NCBI GenBank assembly: GCA_023055355.1
Contig: JALJCS010000034.1
Location: forward strand, 758,001 to 822,000
DNA from: Agelaius tricolor
Lineage: Eukaryota > Chordata > Aves > Passeriformes > Icteridae
Reading direction: 5' to 3'
Length of the DNA stretch: 64,000 nucleotides
The notes beneath the pieces are model-generated. The model ran no database searches. It was not told the DNA's origin and was given only the letters and a program-made list of their open reading frames with translations. Below are positions 47,340 through 59,500 of the stretch, piece by piece (the stretch's first letter is position 1; every line of letters starts with the position of its first letter). Position numbers and translations under genes: made by a program.

Positions 47340-48175
47340 TTACGGCAGTTGCGCTTTACGGCACCTTTTGCGAGAGTCGCGCTTTACGGCACCTTTTGCT
47401 ACAGCCGCGCTTTACGGCACCTTTTGCGACAGTCGAGCTTTGCGGCAGTTTTACGACAGTCGCGCTTTACGGCACCTTTTGCGACAGCCGCGCTTTACGG
47501 CAGTTTTACGACAGTCGCGCTTTACGGCACCTTTCACAACAGTCGCGCTTTACGGCACCTTTCACAACAGTCGCGCTGTATGGCAGTTTTACGACAGTCG
47601 CGCTTTACGGCACCTTTTGCGACAGCCGCGCTTTACGGCACCTTTTGCGACAGTCGCGCTTTGCGGCAGTTTTACGACAGTCACGCTTTACGGCACCTTT
47701 CGCGACAGCCGCGCTTTACGGCACCTTTTGCGACAGTCGAGCTTTGCGGCAGTTTTACGACAGTCGCGCTTTACGGCACCTTTTGCGACAGCCGCGCTTT
47801 ACTGCACCTTTTACGACAGTCGCGCTTTACGGCACCTTTTGCGACAGCCGCGCTTTACTGCACCTTTTACGACAGTCGCGCTTTACGGCACCTTTTGCGA
47901 CAGCCGCGCTTTACTGCACCTTTTACGACAGTCGCGCTTTACGGCACCTTTTGCGACAGTCGCGCTTTACGGCACCTTTTGCGACAGCCGCGCTTTACGG
48001 CACCTTTCGCGACAGTTGCGCTTTACGGCACCTTTTGCGACGGTCGCGCTTTGCGGCAGTTTTACGACAGTCGCGCTTTACGGCACCTTTCACAACAGTC
48101 GCGCTTTACGGCACGTTTTACGACAGTCGCGCTTAACGGCACCTTTTGCGACAGTCGCGCTTTATGGCATTACCC
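47340..48175 (+). repeat. 27/28 bp minisatellite, about 30 copies
   Basis: Two interleaved unit types: GCGCTTTACGGCACCTTTTG+CGACAGTC (28) and GCGCTTTGCGGCAGTTTTAC+GACAGTC (27). No unit contains a + strand stop, and 28 is not a multiple of 3, so all three + frames are open (309-402 codons) without being genes. Confidence 0.93.
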
Positions 48176-49430
48176 TTTATGGAACTTTTATGGTACTTTA
48201 CAGCACTTTACGGTTTTTATTTTGTTTTTAATCTATTTTTATTTTTTTTTAATTTTTTTTTTTACTTAATGTTTATTTTTAATTTTTCAAGCTTTTATTT
48301 TTCTAATTCTATTTTTTATTTACTTATTATTTTTCATTTTTCTATTTCTAAAGCTTTTTTTTTTTTAATTTTATTTTTAATTTAATTTTTATTTTTTCTA
48401 TTTTTAAAGCTTTTTTTTTTAATTTAATTCTTTAAAAGTTTTTCTATTTTTAGGGCTTTAATTTTATTTTTTAGTTTTATTTTTATTTTTCAATTTTTAA
48501 AACACTTATTTTATTTTTCTAGTTATATTTTTTATTTAATTTTTATTTTTAATCTTTATATTTATAAGGAATTTTTTTTTTTTTTTTTTAATTTTTGATT
48601 AAATTTATATTTTTTTCTATTTTTAAAGTTTTTATTTTTTTTTTATGTAGTGCTGCCCAGACCAACTCAAGCTGGTGATTGTGGTGGTGTTTGAGGGTCT
48701 TGCATTACGGCACTACCTTTCATGGAACTCTTACAGCACTTCACAGTTTTTATTTTGTTTTCCATTTATTTTAAATTAATTTTGTTTTTTTACTTTTATT
48801 TAATTTTTATTTTTAATTTTTCTATTTTTAAAGCATTTTTATTTTAGTTTTTAATTTTATTTTTTATTTGCTTATTATTTTTAATTTTTCTATATTTAAC
48901 GTTTTTATTTTATTTTTTATTTTTTAAATTTACTTACTATTTTTAATTTTTCTATTTCTAAAGATTTTTATTTTTTATTTTTTTAAGTTTAAACTTTTCT
49001 ATTTTTAAAGCATTTATTTTTTTATTTTTTATTTAATTTTTATTTTTAATTTTTTTATTTTTAGAGCTTTAATTTTATTTTTTAATTTTATTTTTTATTT
49101 TTCTATTTTTAAAGCTTTTATTTTATTTTTCTAATTTTATTTTTTATTTATTTTTTATTTTTAATTTTTCTATTTTTAAAGGTTTTTTTTTTTTTTTTAT
49201 TCAGTGCTGCCCAGACCAACTCAAGCTGGTGATTGTGGTGGTGTTTGAGGGTCTTGCATTACGGCACTACCTTTTATGGAACTCTTACAGCACTTTACAG
49301 CACTTTACAGTTTTTGTTTTGTTTTTCATTTATTTTAAATTAATTTTGTTTTTTTACTTTTATTTAATTTTTATTTTTTTCTATTTTTAAAGCATTTTAT
49401 TACATTTCATTTGGTGCTGCCCAAACCTGC
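48176..49430. repeat. T-rich higher-order repeat, ~545 bp unit, about 2.5 copies
   Basis: Long TTTTTATTTTTAATTTTTCT runs. A marker block (GGCACTACCTTTCATGGAAC, then TACAGCACTT-CACAGTTTTTATTTTG) appears near 48,165, 48,710 and 49,261. A second marker (GTGCTGCCCAGACCAACTCA ... GTGGTGTTTGAGGGTCTTGC) appears at 48,651 and 49,203. Confidence 0.85.
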
Positions 49431-49942
49431 TGTAGTGCATTTTTATACTTTATAATACTTTGAAGTCATTTTGTTTTGTATCCCCATATTTTTCCCAAAT
49501 GGTTTATCCCAAACTGTACCCACCTCCTTCTCCCTGTGTTATCCCTCTCCCAGGATGAGATCATCCCCCAACCCCCACCCTGGCTCTCTGTCAATCACTC
49601 AGCCTCCCATCCCCTCCATGCAGAAGTTTCGGTCCAAGTCGTCCAGTGATCAGCCAGAGGCCAGGGGTCAGCCCCCCAAGCCTTGCCCCATACGCTGTCC
49701 TGTATGTCTATGCCCCAGCATCCATCCCTTAGGGTCACTTATTGGTTGGTAAAATGTTATCTACTTTGGGTTTCCACCTCCCTTTAAATGTGACCTTGGC
49801 ACATCTCCCTGGGGCTCTTGGCAGGAGGCCCCTGAGGTGCAGGAGCTCCTTTGGGACTCCTAATAAAACCTTGGATTAACCCCTGCTAAGAGTCGGCCCT
49901 TTATCATCTACCGCTGTCTCTTGTGTCTCTTGTGCTACACAG
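49431..49942 (+). mobile_element. LTR-like end (possible ERV LTR)
   Basis: TTTAAATG, then about 90 bp later CCTAATAAAACCTTGG (polyA signal), then about 70 bp ending GTGCTACACA. This is the order of R-U5 in a retroviral LTR. The 5' edge is not identified. Confidence 0.35.
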
Positions 49943-50345
49943 GGGCCCAGCCCAGGTGCCCTCAGCACCCTCGGGGCACAGAGAGTGTCTCCCCCCAGCC
50001 CAGGTGCCCTCAGCACCCTCGGGGCACAGACAGAGAGTGTCTCCCCCCAGCCCAGGTGCCCTCAGCTCCCTCGGGGCACACACAGAGAGTGTCTCCCCCC
50101 AGCCCAGGTGCCCTCAGTTCCCTCGGGGCACACACAGAGAGTGTCTCCTGCCAGCCCAGGTGCCCTCAGCACCCTCGGGGCACAGAGAGTGTCTCCCCCC
50201 AGCCCAGGTGCCCTCAGCACCCTCGGGGCACACACAGAGAGTGTCTCCCCCCAGCCCAGGTGCCCTCAGCACCCTCGGGGCACAGACAGTGTCTCCCCCC
50301 AGCCCAGGTGCCCTCAGCACCCTCGGGGCACAGACAGTGTCTCCC
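49943..50345. repeat. 46-55 bp minisatellite, about 8 copies
   Basis: Unit CCAGCCCAGGTGCCCTCAGC + ACCCTCGGGGCACAGAGAGT + GTCTCCCCC, length varied by CACA/GACA insertions. Pro/Gly-rich frames are artefacts. Confidence 0.92.
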
Positions 50346-50450
50346 CGCTCTCGGCCGTGTCAGGGCTGCCCCCCGGTGTCTGCCGACTCGGGACTGGCCG
50401 AGGGTTACTGAGAGGCTCACACAAACCCGCTCGGCCGCTGATTGTGGCGG

Positions 50451-50822
50451 TGTTTGAGGGTCCCCAGGACGAGGGAAGAGACGAGAATCTTGACTCCACC
50501 TCTCAGAAGGCTGAAATATTATTTTATGATCTCTATTATATTAAAAGAAAATGAGATAGTAGAACTATACTAAAAGAGCAAGGAGACATCAGAAAGCTGG
50601 AAAAGAATGAATAATAAAAACCTGGGACTGCTCACAGCCCCGACACAGCTGGACCATGATTGGTCATTAAGTAGAAACACTGCACAGGAGACCAATCCAA
50701 GATGCCCCTGTTGCTAAACCATCTCCAGCCCACACTCCACAGCCAGCAGATCGTTATTGGTTCCATTTCTGTTCTGAGGCTTCTCAGGAGAAAAATCCCA
50801 GCAAAAGGATTTTCATCAAACA
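50451..50822. mobile_element. Solo LTR
   Basis: 372 bp bounded by TGTTTGA and TCAAACA (perfect 7 bp inverted ends, TG...CA). Inside are AATAATAAAAACC and ATTGGTCATTAAG-type signals. Style fits passerine ERVL-type LTRs. Target duplication not clear. The left flank GATTGTGGCGG plus the first LTR bases also occur in the T-rich repeat units at 48.68 and 49.23 kb. Confidence 0.55.
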
Positions 50823-51299
50823 CGTCAGTGCCAGGTGATGGCACAGGCAGCATGGGCCGGCCGAGGTCACTGTGTCATCCCTGCCAGCCCAGGTGTCACA
50901 GCAAGGAGGAGAGAGTTCACCCTGTGCTCACCCTGCAATACAGAGCAATACAACACAACACACATATTAACACAAGATGATAACCTTTTTCTATTTTCTT
51001 TACATGTGGATTTATTGTTACAGGAAACCCAAAACAACAAAAGCACGCAAAAAACAACACTCATCTACAATTAACACCCCCTTCAGATGACACACGAAGT
51101 CACCATCCCTCTCATCACAACTGCTAAATTACACCCCAGCAATCATTGGTCCTCGGGAACGTGGTTCCCGGGAGCCTCAAAAAAATCTTCCTGCCTGACA
51201 AAAACCCCAGTCCCTGGACAGTCCGCGCCCAAACTCTGGTGATGAACGTCACCTCACAGACCGACTGGGACCGAGAAAAAAAAAACAGCCGGGGGGGGG
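50823..51299. other. Unannotated stretch
   Basis: No gene or repeat family recognised; ends in a G13 run at 51,289-51,301. Confidence 0.4.
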
Positions 51300-51314
51300 G
51301 GGAAACCCAGCTGG

Positions 51315-51607
51315 GGATTTTTTATTCTAAATTTGAAAATGAGTTGAAAAACTTGAAAAGCAAAAGTCACACACACAAGGTTAAATCCAGTAATCCAGTC
51401 GGCATGCGCTGACACACGCAGAGATGAGCAGACGCAGACAGACACAGACACATGCTCTCACACACGCTCACACGCTCTTCCCACTTACACACTCGCTGCG
51501 GCCCTTACTCGAGACGCTGAAGAACGTGCTGCCACACATCTTCTGGCTGCGCTCCTTGACGTCAGTTGGTAGGTTCTGGGGAAATCGGTAGCCTCGGGGA
51601 CCTGTGA
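51315..51607 (-). ncRNA. Possible terminal exon of a minus-strand transcript
   Basis: On the minus strand an acceptor TCGTCTCACAG ends near 51,602. It is followed by a frame reading GYRFPQNLPTDVKERSQKMC and GSTFFSVSSKGRSEC, then GTGTAAG at about 51,490, and AATAAA at 51,326-51,321. Either a coding exon with a donor, or a last exon with a polyA signal. Product not recognised. Confidence 0.3.
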
Positions 51608-53289
51608 GACGACAGGAAGCGGTCAACGAGTGGCTATCTGACAGCTAGGACTTGTCTCCACTCTGGACCAATAAGTTTTCTACCCAAAATCCCATAAAAG
51701 ACAGATGAACAGTAAAGTTTTTATAACTCTTCTACCTGACTGTGACTACGTGCCCGGGCAGGGCAGCTCCAACCATAAGTGGTACAATATAAGTACACAC
51801 AACAATCTAAGTCGATGCATACAGTGCAAGTGTACATAGAGGGTAGGTACATACAGTATAAGCCAGCACAGGTACACACAATATAAGCCAGGACTTGAGA
51901 TAACTCGCTGGAAGATGAATTCTTGAGTCCTATACCCTTCAGAAGATGGAACCTATAGAAGTACTGCACTCACATGAGGAGGGTGTAAGACACTCCCTCT
52001 AGCAGTCCAAGAAAATGGCATGGAAAAAAAGGCACTACCAAAGCTGGTAGTGAGAAGGAAGATGGATGAGAACATCTTGTCCATTTGAGACATTCCTGTC
52101 TCAAAGAGTAAAAATGTAAAGATGCCAGAATAAGGGATATCCAGAAAGGAACGTGAGTAGAATACAGCCGATATGGCACAGAATAGTGCCGATAAAGCAT
52201 TGAGACGTAACAAAGGCCTATGACGTGGAAGACAACGGACACAGACACGGACAACACAGACACGGACAACATAGACACAGAGACAAGTGGCAACTGCCTG
52301 GCACTGTCCCCTTAGGCACCCGAGATGCCTAGCGCAAGATGTGCCAGAGGCTGATGATGCCAAAGGAGAGGAAGCCCTATGACGATAGCATGTGATGATG
52401 AAATGTAACTCGTTAAAAGAAGTTAGTGCCAAAGCAGTTAAGAGGATGCTTGAGAGGCTCAGCAAGCCTAGAGAAGGAAGCCGACGGCCAGGTGACCGTG
52501 GCTGTAGCTCCAGACGTGAAGGCGAGCTCCTCAGGGGAAAGATCCGTGACGACGTCGGGCCGAGGAAGGCGGACAACGCAAAGTTCACGAGAATGCTGAG
52601 ATGGGTCGGAACTGCCCTGCCCAGCAAAGGCTCTGGTCAGGCTGAGGAGAAACCCTCTCCCTTTTCTTCCAGAGAGCTGGTCCCACTACAGACCTCTCCG
52701 CTAAGCTGACATCAAATTGCCTCCTGTGATAGTAAAGGTTTTTCCCCTTCTCCCAACTGCTGGCCCTGACACTTAGCTTTTGGAAAAGGAGCAGACAAAA
52801 TCCATCCTCAGTCGGACGTGGATGGTGAAATGTGCTCCGTGTGTGCCTCGGTGCTGTCGTTTCCAACCTTTGGCTACGAGGCTCCTCAGGGTACCTAAGA
52901 CAAAACAGAAAAGGTGACTATTGCCGTCAAAAACAGTAATCCCCGGGGCTCCTCCACACCCCTGCCCCGGCCCACCTCAAATCTTGATTTGACTCCAGAG
53001 GGTGCCCAGAAGATACCTGCAAAAAGAATAGGTACACACTTAGCATGCTGCTGTGTAACACTCACCTGTGAGTCAGCCTGCCTAAACCCCGACTCACCTG
53101 CCCTCCTCTGTTCCTTGGCATGCCTAGGGCAGCGACAGCACCTGCAAAGAAACAAAGCAGAAAAGCATGCTGAGACACTGTGAAAACACAACCTCCCAAA
53201 TCTGACAAGGATGCCACACTGATACCTTAAGCTGCACACAGCTGGAATGGGCATGCCCGGCCAGGATAGATGGCAAGTGGACCACCTAA
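51608..53289. other. Unannotated stretch, minus-strand intron-like
   Basis: A short GACACGGACAACACAGACAC repeat at 52,236-52,275. Otherwise no recognised content. Confidence 0.35.
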
Positions 53290-56200
53290 AATAAAAAGTG
53301 GAGATGCTAAGAGCTGCACCAGAAACTGAGACATCAGCAAAAACAACTGCTTCTGTACACTACTCAATGCTCACCTCGCCCACTCGGCCTTGACTTCCTA
53401 AAAAGAGAGCCATCATTTATGCTCTCTCTACAGAGACAAACAGTGACTGACCTGCTCGGGGGAATCCCCTCACCCGGGATGGGGGGCTCTGCCCTGGATT
53501 TCATCCTTCTGCACCTGAAAGAAAGGACAAAAATCAAAGAGCTGCAGGATAACTTAAGAGCTCCAGACATCTTGTGCCCATCTGCAAATCCCACCTAGAG
53601 TCCAACGACACCCCACATTACAAACATCAAGTCCCCGGGACTTCTCCTATTGCACCAGGCTATGCAGCAAGGCAGAGCAGCTCCAGCACAAATGTGTGCA
53701 GACACCCGTGACACAGGACAGGACAAACAACGGGGACACAACAGGAACAGAAATCTCTGGGTAAGGAAAATGACAGCGAGCACCGAGAGGATGCAAAATT
53801 AGAGGACCGAGGTGAAACTGATGGCAGGCTGATGAAGTTCAGAGAACCCTGGAGGAACAAGATGCTAACTGAATGATTTATTCCAAGAACTGCAAAGATG
53901 GATGCCCGAGAATCAGACCGGTCAGAAGCCTCTACCTGTCCCCACATTCTTACAAGTCCTAATCCATCATAACAGAACCTTGCAGGGTGCAGCTGTCCAT
54001 ACAGCTCAGAACAAGACCTGAAAAGACATCTGACCGGATGCTTCGAAAAAGAGTTGCCATTCTGATACCTGTCTGAGCTGCCGAGTTAAAAGTTCCATGG
54101 CATCGGTGCCAGGGCAAGGAACGCTGAGAGTACAGATGCTAAGACTGGTGCCAAGGTTTCTGACAGGCCCCTCAAAGGGCTATGATAAAAGACATGAGAT
54201 ACCCAACAACACATAATACACAAAAGACAAGTGACACAATACACACTGGGACTGCTCTGCCCCGCTCACCTCAGCACTGGGATCAAAAGTGAGATTTTGC
54301 TTTTATGGGGCCTAAGGGGCCACTTCATGGACACCCCCCCACCTCCAAAGCTACTCACCTCCAAAGCGGACTCAAATCCCCCCCTCCCAGTAATTCCCAA
54401 ACCAGCACCCTGCTTTCATCCCCCCTGGGGGTCGTGGCCCTCTACTTCTCTCTCAGACATCTGGGGATGCCGGTCTCAGGTGCAAAGAAAGGCCACCTCG
54501 TCAGCCGGGAAGGTCCTGCTGGCACCGGGCTGGTGTCTCTTAGACAGCTGTATTAAAGAAAACCAAACATCAATGCCTGATCGTGGCACCACATCGGCCA
54601 AAACCCCACAAGTCTGCTACTCACCGTGCTCCTAAGAACGCTCAGCTGCTCGGGCCGCACGCTTCGGGCACGCTCAGAGACCGAGGCTGTCATCACAGGG
54701 GATGCCTGGGTTAAGAGGAGATGAGGTGATTTGGCACAGCTGAAACCTGAGTGGACCCTCGCTCCTCCCCCCTACTTCCCTGACTCACCACAACTCCTGG
54801 GCAGCTGCCGGAGGCCACCTGGATGGCACCTTTAAATAGAAAAGTTCAGGGCTTCATCACCAAGTCCTGTAATGCATCCACAGGGCTCACACGTGCAGGG
54901 AACCCAGTGCATCGGCTGGCTGGTGACAGGGGCTTGGCATACTCCGAGTGGATTGCCTAAAGTGCACAAACGAGAATGGAAGCTTAGAGCTGCACCAGAA
55001 ATTGAGACCTGAGCAATAACAACTACTGCTCTCCACTGCTCACCTTGACAGCTGGTATCCACATTTGCTTCCTAAAAAGAAAGACAAAGAACAGTGCTGT
55101 AACAGAGTCACCATATACACTTCTGCTGCAGAGACAAACGGTGCCTCACCTGCTCGGGGGAAACCCCTCACTCGGGATGGGGCCCTCTGGCACACATTTA
55201 ATCCATCTGAATCTGAAAAAAAAGTTAGGACAAGAGTCAAACTGTTGCAGGATAACTTAGGAGCTCCAGACGTCTTGTGTCTATCTACAAATCCCATCTA
55301 GAGTCCCACTACACCCCACATTACAAACTCCCAGGGACTTCTCCTACTGCACCAGGCTATGCGGCAGGGCAGAGCAGCTCCGGCACAAATGTGTGTGCTG
55401 ACACCCGTGACACGGGACAGGACGTGACAGACAGGGGGGACACAACAGGAACAGAAAGCTCCTGGCAAGGAAAGTGGCTGCAAGGACTCAGAGAATGCAA
55501 AAGGAGATGACCGAGGTGAGACAGATGGCAAACTGATGAGGCTCAGAGAACCCTGGAGGAAGATGCTGGCTGAACGATTTATTCCAAGAACTGCAAAGAT
55601 GGACACCCAGGAATCCTACGGTCAGAATCCTCTCCCTAACCTCGCATTCTTACAAAGCCTAATCCGTTGAAATGGAGCACTGAGGAGCACGGCTGTCCGT
55701 GCAGCTCAGAACAAGACCTGAAAAGCCACCTGACTGGATGCTTCCAAAGAGAGATGCAATTCTGATGCCTGTCGGAGCTCCCGAGTCAAAAGTTCAATGG
55801 CCTGGGTACCAGGCCAAGGAATGTAGAGATTACAGATGCTAACAACGATGCCAGGGTTTCTGCTAGGCTCCTCAAAGGCCTAAAGTAAAGGACATGACAC
55901 ATCCAACCACACAGAACACACAATAGACAAATGACACAATACACACCGGCACTGCTCTGCCCTGCGCACCTCAGCACTGTGATCAAAAGTGAGACTTTGC
56001 TTTTATTTCCCCCCCAGGCCTAAGGGGCCGCTTCGTGCACACCCCCGTCTCCAAAGTGGACTCAAAAACCCCTCCCGGTGGGTCCCTGCCCTGCGCCCTG
56101 GTTTCATCCCCTCTGTGGGTCGTGGCCCTCTACTTATCTCTCAGACATCTGGGGATGCCGGTCTGTGTCAGGTGCAAAGGAAGGCTGCCTCGACAGCTGG

Positions 56201-57720
56201 GAAGGTCCTGCTGGCACTCTTGTTAAACAACTTCCTGTTGTTTCTTCGTCTGCTCCAATAAAGAAAACAAAATATCAATGCATAACCTCAGCAGCACATT
56301 GGCCAAAACCCAACAATTCTGCCACTCACTCTTTTCCCAAGAATGCCCGGCTCCTGGGGCCGCACGCTTCAGCCGCACTCGGAGGCTGACGCCATCGTCG
56401 TGGGGCACGCCTGGGCTAAGAGGAAACGAGGGGATGTGGCGCTGCTGAAACCTGAGCGGAGCCTCGCTCCTCCTCCCTACTTCCCTGACTCACCGCAACT
56501 CCTCGGCCATTGCTGAAGGCTGCCCTGGTGACACCTTTAAACAGAAAAGGCAGAGGCTTCATCGCCGAGTCCCGGGATTCTTCCGCAGGGCTCGGGAGAG
56601 CAGCAAACCCGGCGCGTCGGCCGGTTGGTGACTGGGGCTTGGCCTACTCCGAGTGGATTGCCTGAAGCGCAGAAACAGGAACGGATGCTTAGAGCTGCAC
56701 CACAAAGTGAGACTGGAGCAATAACAACTAACTGCTTCTGTACGCTACTCAATGCTCACCTTGCCCACCTCACCTTGACTGCTGATATCCAGCTTTACTT
56801 CCTAAAAAGAAAAAGAACAGAGCTGTAACAGAGTCACACTTGACACTCCCCCTGCAGAGACAAACGGTGACTGACCTGCTCAGGGGAACCTCCTCACTCG
56901 GGATGGGTGGATGGATTTTGCCCTGGATTTTATCCTTCTGCGTCTGAAAGAAAGCGAGGACAAACGTCAAAGGGCTGCAGGATATCTTCACAGCTCCAAA
57001 CATCTTCTGTCTATCTAGGAATATCATCTCGAGTCCGGCGACACCCCACAAACTGCGTGTCCCTGAGCCTTGTCCTGTTGCAGCAGCCTCTGCGGCAGGG
57101 CAGAGCAGCTCCGGCACAAACATGTGCAGACACCCGTGACACAGAACGTGACCAACGGGGGGACGTTAAACACGACACATTATGCTTGTGGTGAGGGTCT
57201 CGAGGGGAAAAGGCAAAAGGGACCCCAAAGACACAGTAGGTAACACGGTACACCCAACAACACGACGTGGACCGGAACTGCTCTGCCCTGCCCGCCTGCA
57301 CGCTGCCATCAAATGTGGAGTCTCTCCCTTTAGCTCTCCTAAGAGGCCCCTTGGAGAAGATTGCTTTTCCCTCTGCTAATTTTTCAATCTGTCCCAGGAA
57401 CTCCCAACCTGCTGCTCTCCCTTCTCCAGGCCGTGACCCAGACTTATCTTTTGGATGATCAGCGATGTGAATCCACGTTGCACCTGAAATGAGTCTGCCT
57501 CGGAGGGCCCCGTGATCGCCTGTTAGCCTCTCGGTCAGCTACAATAAAGAAAACCAAAACCAATGTATGAGTTCAGAGTTATGTGGGCCAAATCCCAGCA
57601 AGTCAGCTACTTGCCCTCTCCTGAGTGTGCCTGGCTCCTTCAGGCTCCACCTTCATCCTGATTCCAAGGCTGGGGGCATTATTATGAGTGACACCTGGGT
57701 TAGAGAAAAGCAAAGTTAAA
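53290..57720 (-). repeat. ~1.7 kb tandem repeat, three copies, with conserved splice-like mini-exons
   Basis: Landmarks recur at about 53,437 / 55,135 / 56,865 (CTGCTCGGGGGAA block), 53,660 / 55,350 / 57,080 (GGCAGAGCAGCTCC), and 54,550 / 56,260 / 57,545 (AAAGAAAACCAAA). On the minus strand each copy keeps acceptor-exon-donor sets, for example 23-28 nt exons at 53,397-53,375, 55,071-55,044 and 56,801-56,774 (TTTTTAG ... GTGAGC/G), and a ~60-70 nt exon just upstream of each. Reading frames of copies 1 and 2 are partly broken; copy 3 reads best. Looks like internal duplication of a minus-strand multi-exon gene. Confidence 0.75.
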
Positions 57721-58214
57721 TGGCATTCCTGTGAGTGCAGTGGACCTTGTGTGAGGAAGACATGGGAATGCCTCTGCTATGCTTCTGAAAAGCCCTGTGA
57801 GGGGGGGCCCTCAAATAAACACCCTTTCTCACCCTGCTGCCTGCAAACCCCCCTGCCCCCCAATAACTCCTAACTGGATACCTGCTCACCCTCCCTCTCC
57901 CAGTCACAACCCTCAACTCACCTGAAGCCTCCATCTCAAACATCATTTTTGACACTGGGCAGATGCCTCCTGTGACATGATCAATCTGCTGAAAGAAGTG
58001 CTGTGCTTGACACAACCTGGGATCTCTGGAAGCTGTGCACCTCCTAGAAACAATAAAAACACAAAACAAGAACAAAACCAGAAATTGCAAATGCACTTTA
58101 TCACCCCTAAACACAAAATCTGACATTGTCACCTTAAATACTCCCTGTATTCCATGCCATTTTCTTCACAGGATCTTCCAAGCCTCGATTGCTTTAGATG
58201 CCCAGAAACACCGG
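57484..58214 (-). CDS. Unrecognised gene, four phase-matched minus-strand exons (partial)
   Basis: 58,214-58,133 (GVSGHLKQSRLGRSCEENGM...YLR), 58,043-57,922 (CTASRDPRLCQAQHFFQQID, then VTGGICPVSKMMFEMEASG), 57,694-57,615 (VTHNNAPSLGIRMKVEPEGA) and 57,538-57,484 (LTERLTGDHGALRGRLIS). Acceptors are TTTCAG, TTCTAG, CCCAG and TTGTAG; donors GTGAC, GTGAGT, GCAAGT and GTGCAA (the last two weak or minor-class). Each exon is open in the one frame that joins its neighbours, which is unlikely by chance over about 340 nt. The third exon has a homologous version in the neighbouring repeat copy (VPHDDGVSLRVRLK near 56,400). No family recognised; no transmembrane or signal segment seen. Confidence 0.45.
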
Positions 58215-58384
58215 CTGAAAGCAAGCTAAGCTGAAAGAGCCTCGTCACTGAAATGACAGGAGAGCCCTCACCCCAGCACATCCCAGAGAGGGAATGAAGC
58301 CCCTCAGCAAAGGCTGGGGTTAATATACCCCGATGGCGCCCGCCTCCCATTCCCATGATGCCTGGGAAAAGGGAGGGGGCTAAT

Positions 58385-58544
58385 CCCACCAAATATAAAA
58401 GCCCACAGAGCAGCTGCAGCTGTTTGGCTCCTCTGACTCAAATTCAAAGGGAGTAAAGGCCTTGTTATAGAAAAAAGCTCTTCAGAAAAATAACAGCGCT
58501 TTCTTTTTTGACACAACTGCTTGGAGCAGAACAACAGAAAAATG
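58385..58544 (+). promoter_or_regulatory. TATA promoter and first exon ending in ATG (candidate)
   Basis: CCAAATATAAAAGCCC at 58,389-58,404 is a good TATA box. About 30 nt later begins a possible 5' UTR. The only useful ATG (58,542) is followed at once by the donor GTAAGA. First exons ending at the ATG are known in several gene families. No second exon was found before the repeat at 58.6 kb. Confidence 0.4.
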
Positions 58545-58628
58545 GTAAGACATAAAGCATTGTGTTTAGGTAGCATACCTAGATAAATTGGGTAATTTGC
58601 TGTTAACTTACATAATTAATCTGTGTTT

Positions 58629-58915
58629 AACAAAAGCCATTTAATAAATTAACACCCAGAACTTCAGCAGCCCAGCTGGCCCTACCAAATCTCTCTGTTG
58701 ATACATACAGTAAACAAAACCAAAATCCCAGAAATACCTATCAGAAGTCTAGGAAAGAAACCTCTTGAAATTAATCCTACCTCAAATACAAACCAACCTG
58801 TCCAGAAAGTTAGCTTCACTCAAAAAACTATTTACACAGAGTTAATAAGACCAAGAAGTAAAACAACACACCATCTACCACCAACGAATACAACAGTGAA
58901 GGAAAAAAACCCATG
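58629..58915. repeat. Second copy of the 30,869-31,155 block
   Basis: Same 287 bp, constant offset of 27,760 bp, no indels, about twelve substitutions by eye. Confidence 0.9.
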
Positions 58916-59500
58916 TTTTTTTCTTTTTTTTATTTCAACTAACTTCCTTTATTAGCTAGAACCAAAGATTTTGCCAGGGCTGTAAAAAAAACCAACAACT
59001 TCTTTTTCTTCTTCTCCTTCTGAAACGTCCCTTCTCCTTCCCAAATTCCTTACAACTTCTGAGTTTAAATCCAAGCCAAAAGCAAAATTCGTGCGCTTGT
59101 GAGTCCGGTGCTCCTGTCAGATTCTCTGTCTCACTCCACATCTTCTTACACTTTCAGTCTGAACGCTGTCCTGCCCTGATGAGTTTGACAGAAGCATTGG
59201 CACATGTTAAGAGGGCATTTCCCTCCCTCCCTCCCTCCCTCCCCAGAGCTGGTTTCCTTAGCGCATTTCAATCGATCCCGAGCCCGCAATGATGCGCGCT
59301 CACCTCAAGGCTCACAGCAAGCACGCAGCAGCTCAGGCTGCCTTGGCTCCAGGGCTCTGTGCTTGGATAGCTGAGAGAACTTCCGATGAGCCTCTGTTCC
59401 AAGACATTGGAATGCAATTTCCCTGTGCATTTGGTGGCAGCTTTGGGTCCCTCTGGGGGACGGCACCCAGCGTGACCCCCGCCCCTCGCCCGCCCCCCAC
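58916..59500. other. Unannotated stretch
   Basis: Includes a short CCCTCCCTCC run near 59,225. No gene recognised. Confidence 0.4.

Noticed and set aside
47340..48175. CRISPR-like regular array
   Set aside because: Units are contiguous with no unique spacers, and the DNA is vertebrate.
47061..48269. 402-, 339- and 309-codon Arg/Leu/Ala/Phe frames
   Set aside because: Produced by a stop-free 27/28 bp minisatellite; all three frames are open.
49921..50457. Pro-rich ORFs of 160-190 codons
   Set aside because: Translation of the 46-55 bp minisatellite.
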